Below, one piece after another: positions 1 to 6,161 of a stretch of DNA of 8,183 nt (position 1 is the first letter of the stretch; every line of letters starts with the position of its first letter). Under the pieces are notes generated by a model that saw only the letters and a list, made by a program, of their open reading frames with translations, had not been told where the DNA came from and did not search any database. The DNA comes from UBA4744 sp035282865 (lineage in GTDB: Bacteria > Actinomycetota > Acidimicrobiia > Spongiisociales > UBA4744): positions 1 through 8,183 of the forward strand of contig DATEVB010000203.1 of the NCBI GenBank assembly GCA_035282865.1, written 5' to 3'. The translations under genes were made by a program, and so were the position numbers.

Positions 1-280
1 CGGCGGCATCGTCCATCGCCATTTCCTCCACCATCCAGGGTCCGCCCCAGTACCCATACCCGAGGCCGTAGGGCCCGACCAACTCGAGCGCATGCTCCTT
101 GACGTAGGCGAGCAGTGGCTCACAGGCGTTGAACGGCTGCAGAGCGAATGCCATGGTGGCCGGCGCCCCGAGACTGGGAGCCGTGGTGGTGGTCGGGTTG
201 GTACCCGGGCCGACCGCGCCGGTCGTGCAGGCCGTCGCCAGCAATGCCAGAGCCATCAGGATTCCGAATGTCTTTCGCAT
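1..280 (-). CDS. Exported lipoprotein, probable secreted beta-propeller protein (N-terminal part, runs off window)
   Basis: An open frame on the minus strand begins at ATG 280-278 and stays open for 93 codons to the window edge, so only the N-terminus is present. It starts MRKTFGILMALALLATAC: a short basic n-region, a hydrophobic core and a lipobox-like end with Cys18 as the predicted lipidated residue. A Thr/Pro/Gly-rich linker with a TTTT run follows. The mature part then begins around FNACEPLLAYVKEHALELVG, followed by a Gly/Tyr/Trp-rich stretch. From memory, this start resembles actinobacterial secreted proteins carrying a C-terminal beta-propeller (Pfam Beta_propel, PF09826), but the propeller itself would lie outside the window. 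A purine-rich ribosome binding site (GAGGGAGAGG read on the minus strand, complement of 284-293) sits just upstream of the ATG, supporting the start. The gene is divergent from pstS and shares its promoter region. The reading frame and export signal are well supported; the product name is tentative. Confidence 0.75.
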   Translation of the reverse strand, partial: MRKTFGILMALALLATACTTGAVGPGTNPTTTTAPSLGAPATMAFALQPFNACEPLLAYVKEHALELVGPYGLGYGYWGGPWMVEEMAMDDAA

Positions 281-404
281 GGGCCTCTCCCTCGCTGTTG
301 TCCTTCCGACGCAGAGAGTGGTGCTGGGGTTCCCGGGATGGCGGAGTTGCGTGAATTGCTCAGCATCAACACTCGACCAGGAATCCGAAAAAGCGGTTCC
401 AGAC

Positions 405-448
405 GTTCATTTCCCGTTTACCAGGCAGAAGCCGTGGAGTCACCTTGT
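405..448 (+). promoter_or_regulatory. Pho box: 11-bp-phased direct repeats upstream of pstS
   Basis: Two adjacent 11 bp units, GTTCATT-TCCC (405-415) and GTTTACC-AGGC (416-426), match the actinobacterial Pho box, in which GTTCACC-like heptamers recur every 11 bp as direct repeats bound by PhoP/RegX3-type regulators. The next unit in register (427-437) is poor. The one after it, AGTCACC (438-444), again matches 5 of 7 positions. A partial out-of-phase heptamer, GTTCCAG, lies at 396-402. The block ends 9 bp before a possible -10 element, which is where an activator site overlapping the -35 position would be expected. The likely binder is the RegX3-like regulator encoded at the end of the same operon, which would make the operon autoregulated. 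The repeats are seen directly; binding is inferred. Confidence 0.7.
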
Positions 449-453
449 CTTCC

Positions 454-459
454 TAGCGT
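454..459 (+). promoter_or_regulatory. Possible -10 element of the pstS promoter
   Basis: TAGCGT fits the loose actinobacterial TAnnnT -10 consensus and lies 9 bp after the last recognisable Pho-box heptamer (438-444). No good -35 hexamer is visible at 17-18 bp spacing, as expected for an activator-dependent Pho promoter. Transcription would start near 466, giving a leader of about 50 nt. The leader includes or abuts a small inverted repeat (GAATC at 462-466 and GATTC at 471-475). This is a weak call that rests mainly on its position. Confidence 0.35.
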
Positions 460-501
460 GGGAATCGCCGGATTCGGTCCGGGCCAGACGACAGCTGAAC
501 C

Positions 502-507
502 AAGGAG
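502..507 (+). promoter_or_regulatory. Ribosome binding site that fixes the pstS start
   Basis: AAGGAG lies 10 nt before the ATG at 518. The frame is open much further upstream, to an ATG at 92. The upstream 142 codons cross the Pho box and the divergent gene and encode no recognisable protein. The protein starting at 518 begins directly with a lipoprotein signal peptide. The Shine-Dalgarno sequence and signal peptide together identify 518 as the true start. Confidence 0.8.
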
Positions 508-517
508 TACCCCAAGG

Positions 518-1543
518 ATGAGATACAGTCACCGCCTGGCGGCGGTATTCGCCGTTGTCATGCTGGTCGCTTCGGCATGTGGCGAAGGTGATTCCGGAAA
601 CACGACCACCACCACGGGAGCGCAAGACACGACGACGACCGCTTCAGTGGATGGAATGCTTCCCGTGGTCGACCCGTTAGACGTGACCGGCGACATCGTG
701 ACCGCCGGCAGCTCCACGGTATTCCCGCTATCGGAAGCGATGGCCGCCCGGTTCGAAGACGAGGGTTACCGCGGACGGATCACCATCGACAGCATTGGCT
801 CGGGAGCCGGGTTCGAGCGTTTCTGCGAGCAGGGCGAGACCGACATCTCCAACGCGAGCCGGCCCGTCAAAGACTCGGAGATCGAGTCGTGTCGCAGCAT
901 CGGACGAGAGCCGATCGAGTTCCGGGTCGGTACCGATGCCCTGGCCGTGACGGTGAGTCCGTTGAATACCTTCGCCACCGATGTCACCTTCGAAGAGCTG
1001 GCTGTTCTCTTCTCGACCGCGGTGACCTGGCAGGATGTTCGCCCGGATTGGCCGGCTAACCCGATTCAACGTTTCATCCCGGGAACCGACTCGGGGACCT
1101 TCGATTACTTCGTCGAGGAGATCTTCGACGAGGACGAAGCCCCCATCCTGAACGCGGCGAACCTGCAGCTATCCGAGGACGACAACGTGCTCGTCCAAGG
1201 CATCGAGGGGGACGGGTGTGATCCTGACGATCCAGCCACCACCTGCGCCGTCGGCTTCTTCGGGTTTGCCTACTACGCCGAGAATTCAGATCAGTTGAAC
1301 GTGCTGTACATGGAGGGCGTCGAGCCGAATGAGGCCAACGTCGATGCGGGAGCCTATCCGCTGGCCCGGCCTCTGTTCATCTACAGCACCGCAGACCTGA
1401 TGAAGCAAAAACCGCAAGTGGCCGACTTCATCAACTTCTACCTGACCCACGTGAACGAAGAGATCATCGACGTCGGGTATTTCCCTGCGCCCCCGAATGC
1501 CCTCGAAGCCGCCGAACAGGCGTGGCTCGACGCGATGAGCTGA
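518..1543 (+). CDS. pstS: Phosphate ABC transporter, substrate-binding lipoprotein PstS
   Basis: PstS is the extracytoplasmic phosphate receptor that delivers Pi to PstC/PstA. This 341-residue protein starts with a signal peptide ending LVASAC, predicting lipidation at Cys21. A Thr-rich linker follows (about residues 28-45). The PBP-like fold shows three phosphate-loop motifs: GSSTVFPLSEA (64-74), SIGSGAGFERFC (92-103) with ISNASRP (110-116), and GTDSGTFDYF (189-198). These match the shorter PstS/SphX-type branch. Cys103 and Cys125 are a pair that I recall as recurring in this branch. A second pair, Cys234 and Cys243, lies in an acidic loop just before the conserved VGFFGFAYY and looks less usual. 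The start at 518 is chosen from the ribosome binding site and signal peptide. The gene is first in the operon, directly behind the Pho box, and is separated from pstC by a stem-loop. The family assignment is secure. Confidence 0.95.
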   Translation: MRYSHRLAAVFAVVMLVASACGEGDSGNTTTTTGAQDTTTTASVDGMLPVVDPLDVTGDIVTAGSSTVFPLSEAMAARFEDEGYRGRITIDSIGSGAGFERFCEQGETDISNASRPVKDSEIESCRSIGREPIEFRVGTDALAVTVSPLNTFATDVTFEELAVLFSTAVTWQDVRPDWPANPIQRFIPGTDSGTFDYFVEEIFDEDEAPILNAANLQLSEDDNVLVQGIEGDGCDPDDPATTCAVGFFGFAYYAENSDQLNVLYMEGVEPNEANVDAGAYPLARPLFIYSTADLMKQKPQVADFINFYLTHVNEEIIDVGYFPAPPNALEAAEQAWLDAMS

Positions 1544-1558
1544 GCGAGCTTCCCTCCA

Positions 1559-1595
1559 GCGGGGTGGGCGGACAGCTTCGAGTGGCCCACCCCGC
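1559..1595 (+). other. Perfect 11 bp stem-loop between pstS and pstC
   Basis: GCGGGGTGGGC (1559-1569) is the exact reverse complement of GCCCACCCCGC (1585-1595), with a 15 nt loop between. It lies 16 nt after the pstS stop and 21 nt before the pstC start, in the only real gap of the operon. No T-tract follows, so it is not a classical intrinsic terminator. Such a strong GC stem just after the binding-protein gene could stop 3'-to-5' decay of the pstS message or cause partial termination. Either would give more PstS than membrane components, as is common in ABC transporter operons. The structure is directly visible; its role is inferred. Confidence 0.7.
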
Positions 1596-1616
1596 ACTTC
1601 TACGCTGAGGACGAGA

Positions 1617-2588
1617 ATGGCCACAGATGCATCCACGGTCGGAGACGCACGGGCCGCGAGCCTGAAGAAGCGTGCGCGTCCGGTAGAGATGTTGATCCAG
1701 GGGTTTCTCTTCGTGGCCGCCGCCATTTCGATAGTCGTCACGATCGGGATCGTCTACGAGTTGGGCAAAGAGGCGTTGCTCTTCTTCCAATCGGAGGACG
1801 TGACCCTGGGCGAGTTCTTCTCGTCGACCACCTGGCAGCCGGCCATCCTGGATTTCGGCATCTGGCCGCTGGTCATCGCCACCGTCATGGTCAGCGTTAT
1901 CGCCATGTTGGTGGCGCTGCCGGTCGGCCTGGCTACTGCCATCTACTTGAGCGAGTACGCCTCGGAACGTTCTCGCGGGATCCTCAAACCAATCCTCGAA
2001 GTCCTGGCAGGTATTCCGACGGTTGTTTACGGTTACTTCGCCCTGACTTTTATGACCCCGCTGCTCCGGTCGATCCTTGGTGACGGCGTAGTGGAGATCT
2101 TCAACGATGCCTCAGCCGGCATCGTGGTCGGGATTCTGATCGTTCCTCTCGTGAGCTCGATGGCCGAGGATGCTCTCCATGCCGTCCCCATGTCGCTACG
2201 AGAGGCCGCTCACGCCCTGGGGGCGACCAAGCTGGAAACGTCGGTGCGGATCGTGCTGCCGGCCGCCCTGTCGGGAATCGCGGCCGCCTTCGTGGTCGCC
2301 ATCTCCCGAGCCATAGGCGAGACGATGGTGGTGGCGATCGCCGCCGGCGCCGGACCCAAGAACTTCACCCTGGGGGAAGACAGCCTGTTCGGGCACATCC
2401 TCAACCCGTTCGTGGCAGGCGAGACGATGACCGGACATATCGTGAGAATCAGCGGCGGCGACCTCAGTTACGACTCCATCGACTACAACAGCATCTTCGC
2501 CATCGGTCTGACCCTCTTTCTGATAACTCTGATCCTCAACATGTTGAGCCGCCGGTTCGTGGCCCGCTTCAGGGAGGTTTACGAATGA
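1617..2588 (+). CDS. pstC: Phosphate ABC transporter permease PstC
   Basis: PstC is one of the two membrane subunits forming the phosphate channel. The 323 residues are near normal family length. After a basic, cytoplasmic N-terminus (KKRAR, residues 17-21) there are about six hydrophobic segments, at roughly 26-47, 83-110, 126-148, 166-182, 217-245 and 293-311. The permease core shows LPVGLATAIYLSEYA (101-115) and AGIPTVVYGYF (131-141). The cytoplasmic coupling loop REAAHALGATKLET (195-208) is the EAA-type motif that docks on PstB. RAIGET (231-236) is the conserved segment carrying charged residues implicated in transport in the E. coli protein. A GAGGA ribosome binding site (1607-1611) lies 5 nt before the ATG. 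The gene follows pstS after a 73 bp gap with a hairpin, and its stop overlaps the pstA start in an ATGA. PstC precedes PstA, the usual pst order. Confidence 0.95.
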   Translation: MATDASTVGDARAASLKKRARPVEMLIQGFLFVAAAISIVVTIGIVYELGKEALLFFQSEDVTLGEFFSSTTWQPAILDFGIWPLVIATVMVSVIAMLVALPVGLATAIYLSEYASERSRGILKPILEVLAGIPTVVYGYFALTFMTPLLRSILGDGVVEIFNDASAGIVVGILIVPLVSSMAEDALHAVPMSLREAAHALGATKLETSVRIVLPAALSGIAAAFVVAISRAIGETMVVAIAAGAGPKNFTLGEDSLFGHILNPFVAGETMTGHIVRISGGDLSYDSIDYNSIFAIGLTLFLITLILNMLSRRFVARFREVYE

Positions 2589-3943
2589 GTCTGCCTGGTC
2601 GGGCCACGTATCCCGAGGGCCGGGAGTTGGCACAGGTCGTCGCCGGGCGACACCGCCGGGGGACGATCTTCAAACTCACTTTTCTGGCCGCCCTGATGCT
2701 GGCCGTCATTGCGCTCCTCACCTTGCTGCTCCAGGTCATCGATTCTTCCTTCGGGTATGTAGCCCTCCAGAACGAGGTGCAGCCCCGGGAGCTGGTGGCG
2801 AGCCTCGGGTACGGAGAGGATGTCGACCTCGTCGACCTATCCAAAGCGGATCTGGTCGTGCTGCTGCAGCAGACGATATCCAATAATGTCGGCCGCCGGC
2901 TGGAGCGAGACCAACGGTTCTTCGACGACCGCTTGGTGTTCGAGAACGAGTCGAAATACGTGGAGTTGTGCGCCGGCGCAGAACCCGTTCCCGGCTGCTC
3001 GGCTACCGCCCGGGACCAGCCGGGCGTCTACCAACTGGTGGTGGAGCGGGTCGTACAGCCGACCGTTCTGCAGACGTGGACCCTCCTCGAGTCCGTGTTT
3101 TCACGGGGCGACATACACGCTGAGGCGGCCGCCGAATATCCACAGGCGGACCTCGTGTTCCGGTCCTGGGTGAGCGGGCGATTCCTGGTTAGCCCCCAGG
3201 CTCCTGATCCGGCGGTGGCCGGCGTGCGAACTGCCGTCCTGGGCTCACTCTGGATCGTCGCCATCACGCTGCTTTTCTCCTTCCCCGTGGGGGTGGGGGC
3301 GGCCATCTATCTGGAGGAATATGCCTCGGATAACCGCCTCAACCGGCTGATCCAGACCAACATCAATAATCTGGCCGGGGTACCGTCGATCATTTACGGC
3401 ATGCTGGGCCTGGCGATCTTCGTGCGTGCTCTCGAAGGGTTCTCGAGCGGAGCGTTCTTCGGGGTCGGTGGGGCGGGAGCGACCACCAACGGGCGAACCA
3501 TCGTCGCCGCCGGTCTCACACTCGGTCTGCTGATCCTGCCCATCATCATCATCAACGCCCAGGAGGCCATTCGGGCCGTACCGCGGTCACTCCGACAGGC
3601 CGGCATGGCGCTGGGAGCAACCAAGTGGCAGACCACCCGGGCCCACGTGCTGCCCAGTGCCCTACCGGGGATCCTCACCGGTACCATCCTGGCGGTCGCC
3701 CGGGCGCTCGGTGAGACGGCGCCTCTGGTGGTGGTCGGCGCGTCCACGTTCATCACCACCGACCCGAGCGGGCCGTTCTCCAAGTTCACCGCTCTCCCGA
3801 TCCAGATCTACCAGTGGACCAGCCGCCCGCAAGACGAATTCCGTAACATCGCCGCGGCGGCCATAATCGTGCTGTTGGTCATGCTCCTGACGCTCAACGC
3901 TACCGCCGTGATACTCCGCAATCGATACGCGAGGAGAGTCTGA
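2585..3943 (+). CDS. pstA: Phosphate ABC transporter permease PstA with a large extracytoplasmic insert
   Basis: PstA pairs with PstC in the membrane channel. The C-terminal half is a standard permease core. It shows FPVGVGAAIYLEEYA (233-247), LAGVPSIIYG (263-272), the EAA-type coupling loop LRQAGMALGATKWQTT (336-351) and ARALGET (372-378). The protein is 452 residues, whereas classical PstA is about 280-300. The extra length is an N-terminal module: a cytoplasmic tail, one membrane segment (about 31-52), then roughly 160 mostly polar residues (about 53-215) before the next membrane segment. By topology this insert should lie outside the membrane, facing PstS. It contains a CX8C pair (Cys129 and Cys138). 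The size resembles PstA proteins carrying the DUF3333 N-terminal domain, but I cannot confirm that match. AGGGAGG (2571-2577) precedes the ATG by 7 nt, and the start overlaps the pstC stop. The permease identity is secure; the insert's role is unknown. Confidence 0.93.
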   Translation: MSLPGRATYPEGRELAQVVAGRHRRGTIFKLTFLAALMLAVIALLTLLLQVIDSSFGYVALQNEVQPRELVASLGYGEDVDLVDLSKADLVVLLQQTISNNVGRRLERDQRFFDDRLVFENESKYVELCAGAEPVPGCSATARDQPGVYQLVVERVVQPTVLQTWTLLESVFSRGDIHAEAAAEYPQADLVFRSWVSGRFLVSPQAPDPAVAGVRTAVLGSLWIVAITLLFSFPVGVGAAIYLEEYASDNRLNRLIQTNINNLAGVPSIIYGMLGLAIFVRALEGFSSGAFFGVGGAGATTNGRTIVAAGLTLGLLILPIIIINAQEAIRAVPRSLRQAGMALGATKWQTTRAHVLPSALPGILTGTILAVARALGETAPLVVVGASTFITTDPSGPFSKFTALPIQIYQWTSRPQDEFRNIAAAAIIVLLVMLLTLNATAVILRNRYARRV

Positions 3944-3944
3944 A

Positions 3945-4781
3945 ATGGCGACCGACGATCCGGGCATCATGATCGCCCGGGTCGGGACGCGCACACCCGG
4001 CGGCGATCTGGCTATCGGGACCCATGCCATGGAGACGACCGACATGAGCGTCTTCTACGGCTCGTTCCGGGCCGTCAAGGACGTCTCATTGCAGTTCCGC
4101 GACCACCGGATCACGGCGCTGATCGGGCCTTCCGGATGCGGGAAGAGCACGGTGTTGCGAGCGTTCAACCGGATGAACGATCTCGTTCCCACCGCCCGGG
4201 TCGAGGGTCGGGTGTTGTTCCACGGCCAAGACATCTACGAGGATTCGGTTGACCCGGTTGAGGTACGCCGCCGGGTGGGCATGGTGTTTCAGAAGCCCAA
4301 TCCCTTCCCCAAGAGCATCTACGACAACGTCGCCTGGGGAGCCAAGGTCAACGGCTACCAAGGCGAGATGAACGACCTCGTGGAACAATCGCTTCGTCAA
4401 GCTGCCCTGTGGGACGAGGTGAAAGACAAACTCGACCAGTCCGGTCTCTCGTTGTCCGGCGGCCAGCAGCAGCGCCTCTGCATCGCCAGGACGATTGCCG
4501 TGAAACCCGAGATCATCCTCATGGATGAACCGACTTCGGCGCTCGACCCCATTGCGACGCTCCGCATCGAAGAGCTGATCCAGGAGCTCAAAGAGCGCTA
4601 CACGATCATTATCGTCACCCACAACATGCAGCAGGCGGCGCGCGCCTCCGACTTCACGGCCTTCCTCAACATGGACGAGGACCGTGCCGGTCAAGTGGTT
4701 GAATTCGGGGTGACGGCGGATATCTTCACTCGGCCGAAAAAGCAGGAGACCGAGGACTACATCACCGGGCGGTTTGGATGA
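3945..4781 (+). CDS. pstB: Phosphate ABC transporter ATP-binding protein PstB
   Basis: PstB is the cytoplasmic ATPase that powers phosphate import. All ABC motifs are intact: Walker A GPSGCGKST (61-69), Q-loop Gln116 in VFQKPNPFPKSIYDN (114-128), signature LSGGQQQRLCIAR (170-182), Walker B IILMDE (190-195), D-loop SALD (198-201) and H-loop His226. The QKPNPFPKSI stretch and the ending TEDYITGRFG are typical of PstB rather than other importers. At 278 residues it is about 20 longer than E. coli PstB because of an N-terminal extension of about 28 residues before the conserved METTDMSVFYG. A start at the internal ATG (4029) would remove that extension. However, GAGGAGAG (3931-3938) is well placed for the ATG at 3945, which lies only 1 nt after the pstA stop, so the longer form is preferred. 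The 3' end overlaps phoU (ATGA). Confidence 0.96.
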   Translation: MATDDPGIMIARVGTRTPGGDLAIGTHAMETTDMSVFYGSFRAVKDVSLQFRDHRITALIGPSGCGKSTVLRAFNRMNDLVPTARVEGRVLFHGQDIYEDSVDPVEVRRRVGMVFQKPNPFPKSIYDNVAWGAKVNGYQGEMNDLVEQSLRQAALWDEVKDKLDQSGLSLSGGQQQRLCIARTIAVKPEIILMDEPTSALDPIATLRIEELIQELKERYTIIIVTHNMQQAARASDFTAFLNMDEDRAGQVVEFGVTADIFTRPKKQETEDYITGRFG

Positions 4782-5464
4782 CGGTTCCTAGACGGCACTT
4801 CCACGACGACTTGAAGACGATCGAACAGGAGCTGGTTCTGATGGCCGGTCTGGCCGAACGGGCGGTGGGTCGGGCCGTCGACGCCCTCGTTCGCAACGAT
4901 CTCCCACTCGCCAAGGACGTCGCGGCACGCGACGCGGACATCGATGAGAAATACCTGTTGATCCACCGGAAATGGCTCGAGACGATGGCATTACAGACCC
5001 CGGTAGCCGTTGATCTTCGTTTGATGTCTTCAATACTTCATCTTCTGGTGACCTTGGAGCGGATGGGCGACCAGGCCGCCAACATCGCCAAGATAGTGAC
5101 GGCAATCGAGGGCCATGCCCGGGAGCCGAGGATCCTCGAGCATCTACGCGAGATGGGCGACCTGGTGCAACCGATGGTCCGGACGAGTATGGAAGCCTTT
5201 GTGAAACGTGACCTCGGGCTGGCTTTGCGTGTACCAGAGATGGACCAGCCGGTGAATCGGCTCAACCGCAGTATGACCCAGGAGGTGGCCCGGTGCGCGC
5301 CCGACCGGGATGTTCTGGAGTGGGCGGTTCCCATGCTGATGGTATCCCGGGCGCTCGAACGAGTCGGCGACCAGGCAGTTGACATCGCCGAGCAGGTGGC
5401 CTTTCTGCTCACCGGTGAGTTCCAGGAATTCACCCGTCCGGACACCGATACGCATGACCGGTGA
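4778..5464 (+). CDS. phoU: Phosphate signalling regulator PhoU
   Basis: PhoU is a cytoplasmic helical-bundle protein. It relays the state of the Pst transporter to the PhoR kinase and represses Pho signalling when phosphate is plentiful. The 228 residues form the usual two repeats of a three-helix PhoU domain. Each repeat carries the metal-binding signature on its last helix: LERMGDQAANIA (Glu94, Asp98, Asn102) and LERVGDQAVDIAEQ (Glu194, Asp198, Asp202). The opening RRHFHDDLKTIEQELVLMAGLAERAV and the ending VAFLLTGEFQEF are typical. The start codon overlaps the pstB stop (ATGA) with only a weak GG-rich ribosome binding site, so translation is probably coupled to pstB. The last 11 bp overlap the response regulator gene. 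Its position between the transporter and the two-component genes fits its linking role. Confidence 0.95.
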   Translation: MTVPRRHFHDDLKTIEQELVLMAGLAERAVGRAVDALVRNDLPLAKDVAARDADIDEKYLLIHRKWLETMALQTPVAVDLRLMSSILHLLVTLERMGDQAANIAKIVTAIEGHAREPRILEHLREMGDLVQPMVRTSMEAFVKRDLGLALRVPEMDQPVNRLNRSMTQEVARCAPDRDVLEWAVPMLMVSRALERVGDQAVDIAEQVAFLLTGEFQEFTRPDTDTHDR

Positions 5465-6161
5465 CCGGGCTCGGCGGGTGCTCATCGTTGAAGACGAAGT
5501 GAGCCTGGCAGACTCGATCCGCTACAACCTCGAGCGCGAAGGGTATGAGGTCGATGTTGCGCACGACGGTCGAGATGCCCTCCGGCAAGCACGATTGAAA
5601 CTGCCGGATCTGGTGCTGCTCGATCTGATGCTGCCGGAAATGGCCGGGCTCGATGTGTGCCGGGCGCTGCGAGCCGAGTCGAGCATCCCGATCATCATTG
5701 TGACGGCCAAGGATGCTGAAGCCGACAAGGTTGCGGGTCTCGAGGTTGGTGCCGACGACTATGTGGCCAAGCCGTTTTCGATGCGCGAGTTGATCGCACG
5801 GGTGAGCGCCAATCTTCGCCGGGTGGCCATGTCCGTTCCGGCATTCGACCTCCAAGAGGACATTCTCGAGGGAGGATCGGTTCGTCTCGATGTCTCGAGG
5901 CACGAGGCTATGGTGCGCGGAGCATCCGTCGATTTCCGCCCCAAGGAGTTTGACCTGCTCGCCACTTTCCTCCGCAGACTGGGTAGGCTGCTCACCCGGG
6001 ACTTTCTCATCGAAGAGGTGTGGGGGCCCGACTACTTCGGGGACATGAAAACGCTGGATGTCCATATCCGTCGCATCCGGAACAAGATCGAGGAGGATCC
6101 GCACCGGCCCGTCCATCTCGTGACGGTCCGGGGCCTCGGCTACAAGTTCGTAGATGGCTGA
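5454..6161 (+). CDS. regX3: OmpR/PhoB-family response regulator, RegX3-like, of the phosphate regulon
   Basis: This is the DNA-binding output of the phosphate two-component system. The 235 residues comprise an N-terminal receiver (about 8-122) and a C-terminal winged-helix domain (about 137-233). The receiver has the acidic pair Glu13/Asp14, phospho-acceptor Asp57 in LLDLMLPEM, Thr84 and Lys106 in DDYVAKPF. The output domain carries RPKEFDLLATFL and the recognition-helix region MKTLDVHIRRIRNKIEEDP, ending VHLVTVRGLGYKF. From memory, these stretches match Mycobacterium RegX3 very closely, and RegX3 is the functional PhoB counterpart there. The frame is open 25 codons upstream inside phoU, but the ATG at 5454 places the receiver start correctly. 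No Shine-Dalgarno sequence is visible, so translational coupling to phoU (11 bp overlap) is likely. The expected target is the Pho box ahead of pstS. A phoB label would be equally defensible. Confidence 0.93.
   Translation: MTGDRARRVLIVEDEVSLADSIRYNLEREGYEVDVAHDGRDALRQARLKLPDLVLLDLMLPEMAGLDVCRALRAESSIPIIIVTAKDAEADKVAGLEVGADDYVAKPFSMRELIARVSANLRRVAMSVPAFDLQEDILEGGSVRLDVSRHEAMVRGASVDFRPKEFDLLATFLRRLGRLLTRDFLIEEVWGPDYFGDMKTLDVHIRRIRNKIEEDPHRPVHLVTVRGLGYKFVDG

Noticed and set aside
92..517. The pstS frame stays open 142 codons upstream, suggesting a longer protein or a fused N-terminal domain
   Set aside because: The extension crosses the Pho box and the divergent gene, is Arg/Gly-rich with no family resemblance, and would bury the lipoprotein signal peptide. 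The AAGGAG site marks 518 as the start.
129..521. 130-codon + strand open frame overlapping the divergent lipoprotein and the pst leader
   Set aside because: It is an antisense shadow of the lipoprotein gene followed by non-coding leader, with no ribosome binding site and no recognisable domain.
3784..3790. Isolated GTTCACC heptamer inside pstA
   Set aside because: No partner heptamer at 11 bp on either side. A single 7-mer is expected by chance in a window of this size.
4086..4694. Long (202-codon) minus-strand open frame antisense to pstB
   Set aside because: It is fully contained in a strongly conserved ABC ATPase gene. The frame is open because of GC-rich codon bias, and its translation matches no family.
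5379..5453. A 25-codon upstream extension of the response regulator inside phoU
   Set aside because: The added residues are Ser/Pro/Arg-rich shadow translation of phoU. Receiver domains of this family begin within a few residues of the ATG at 5454.
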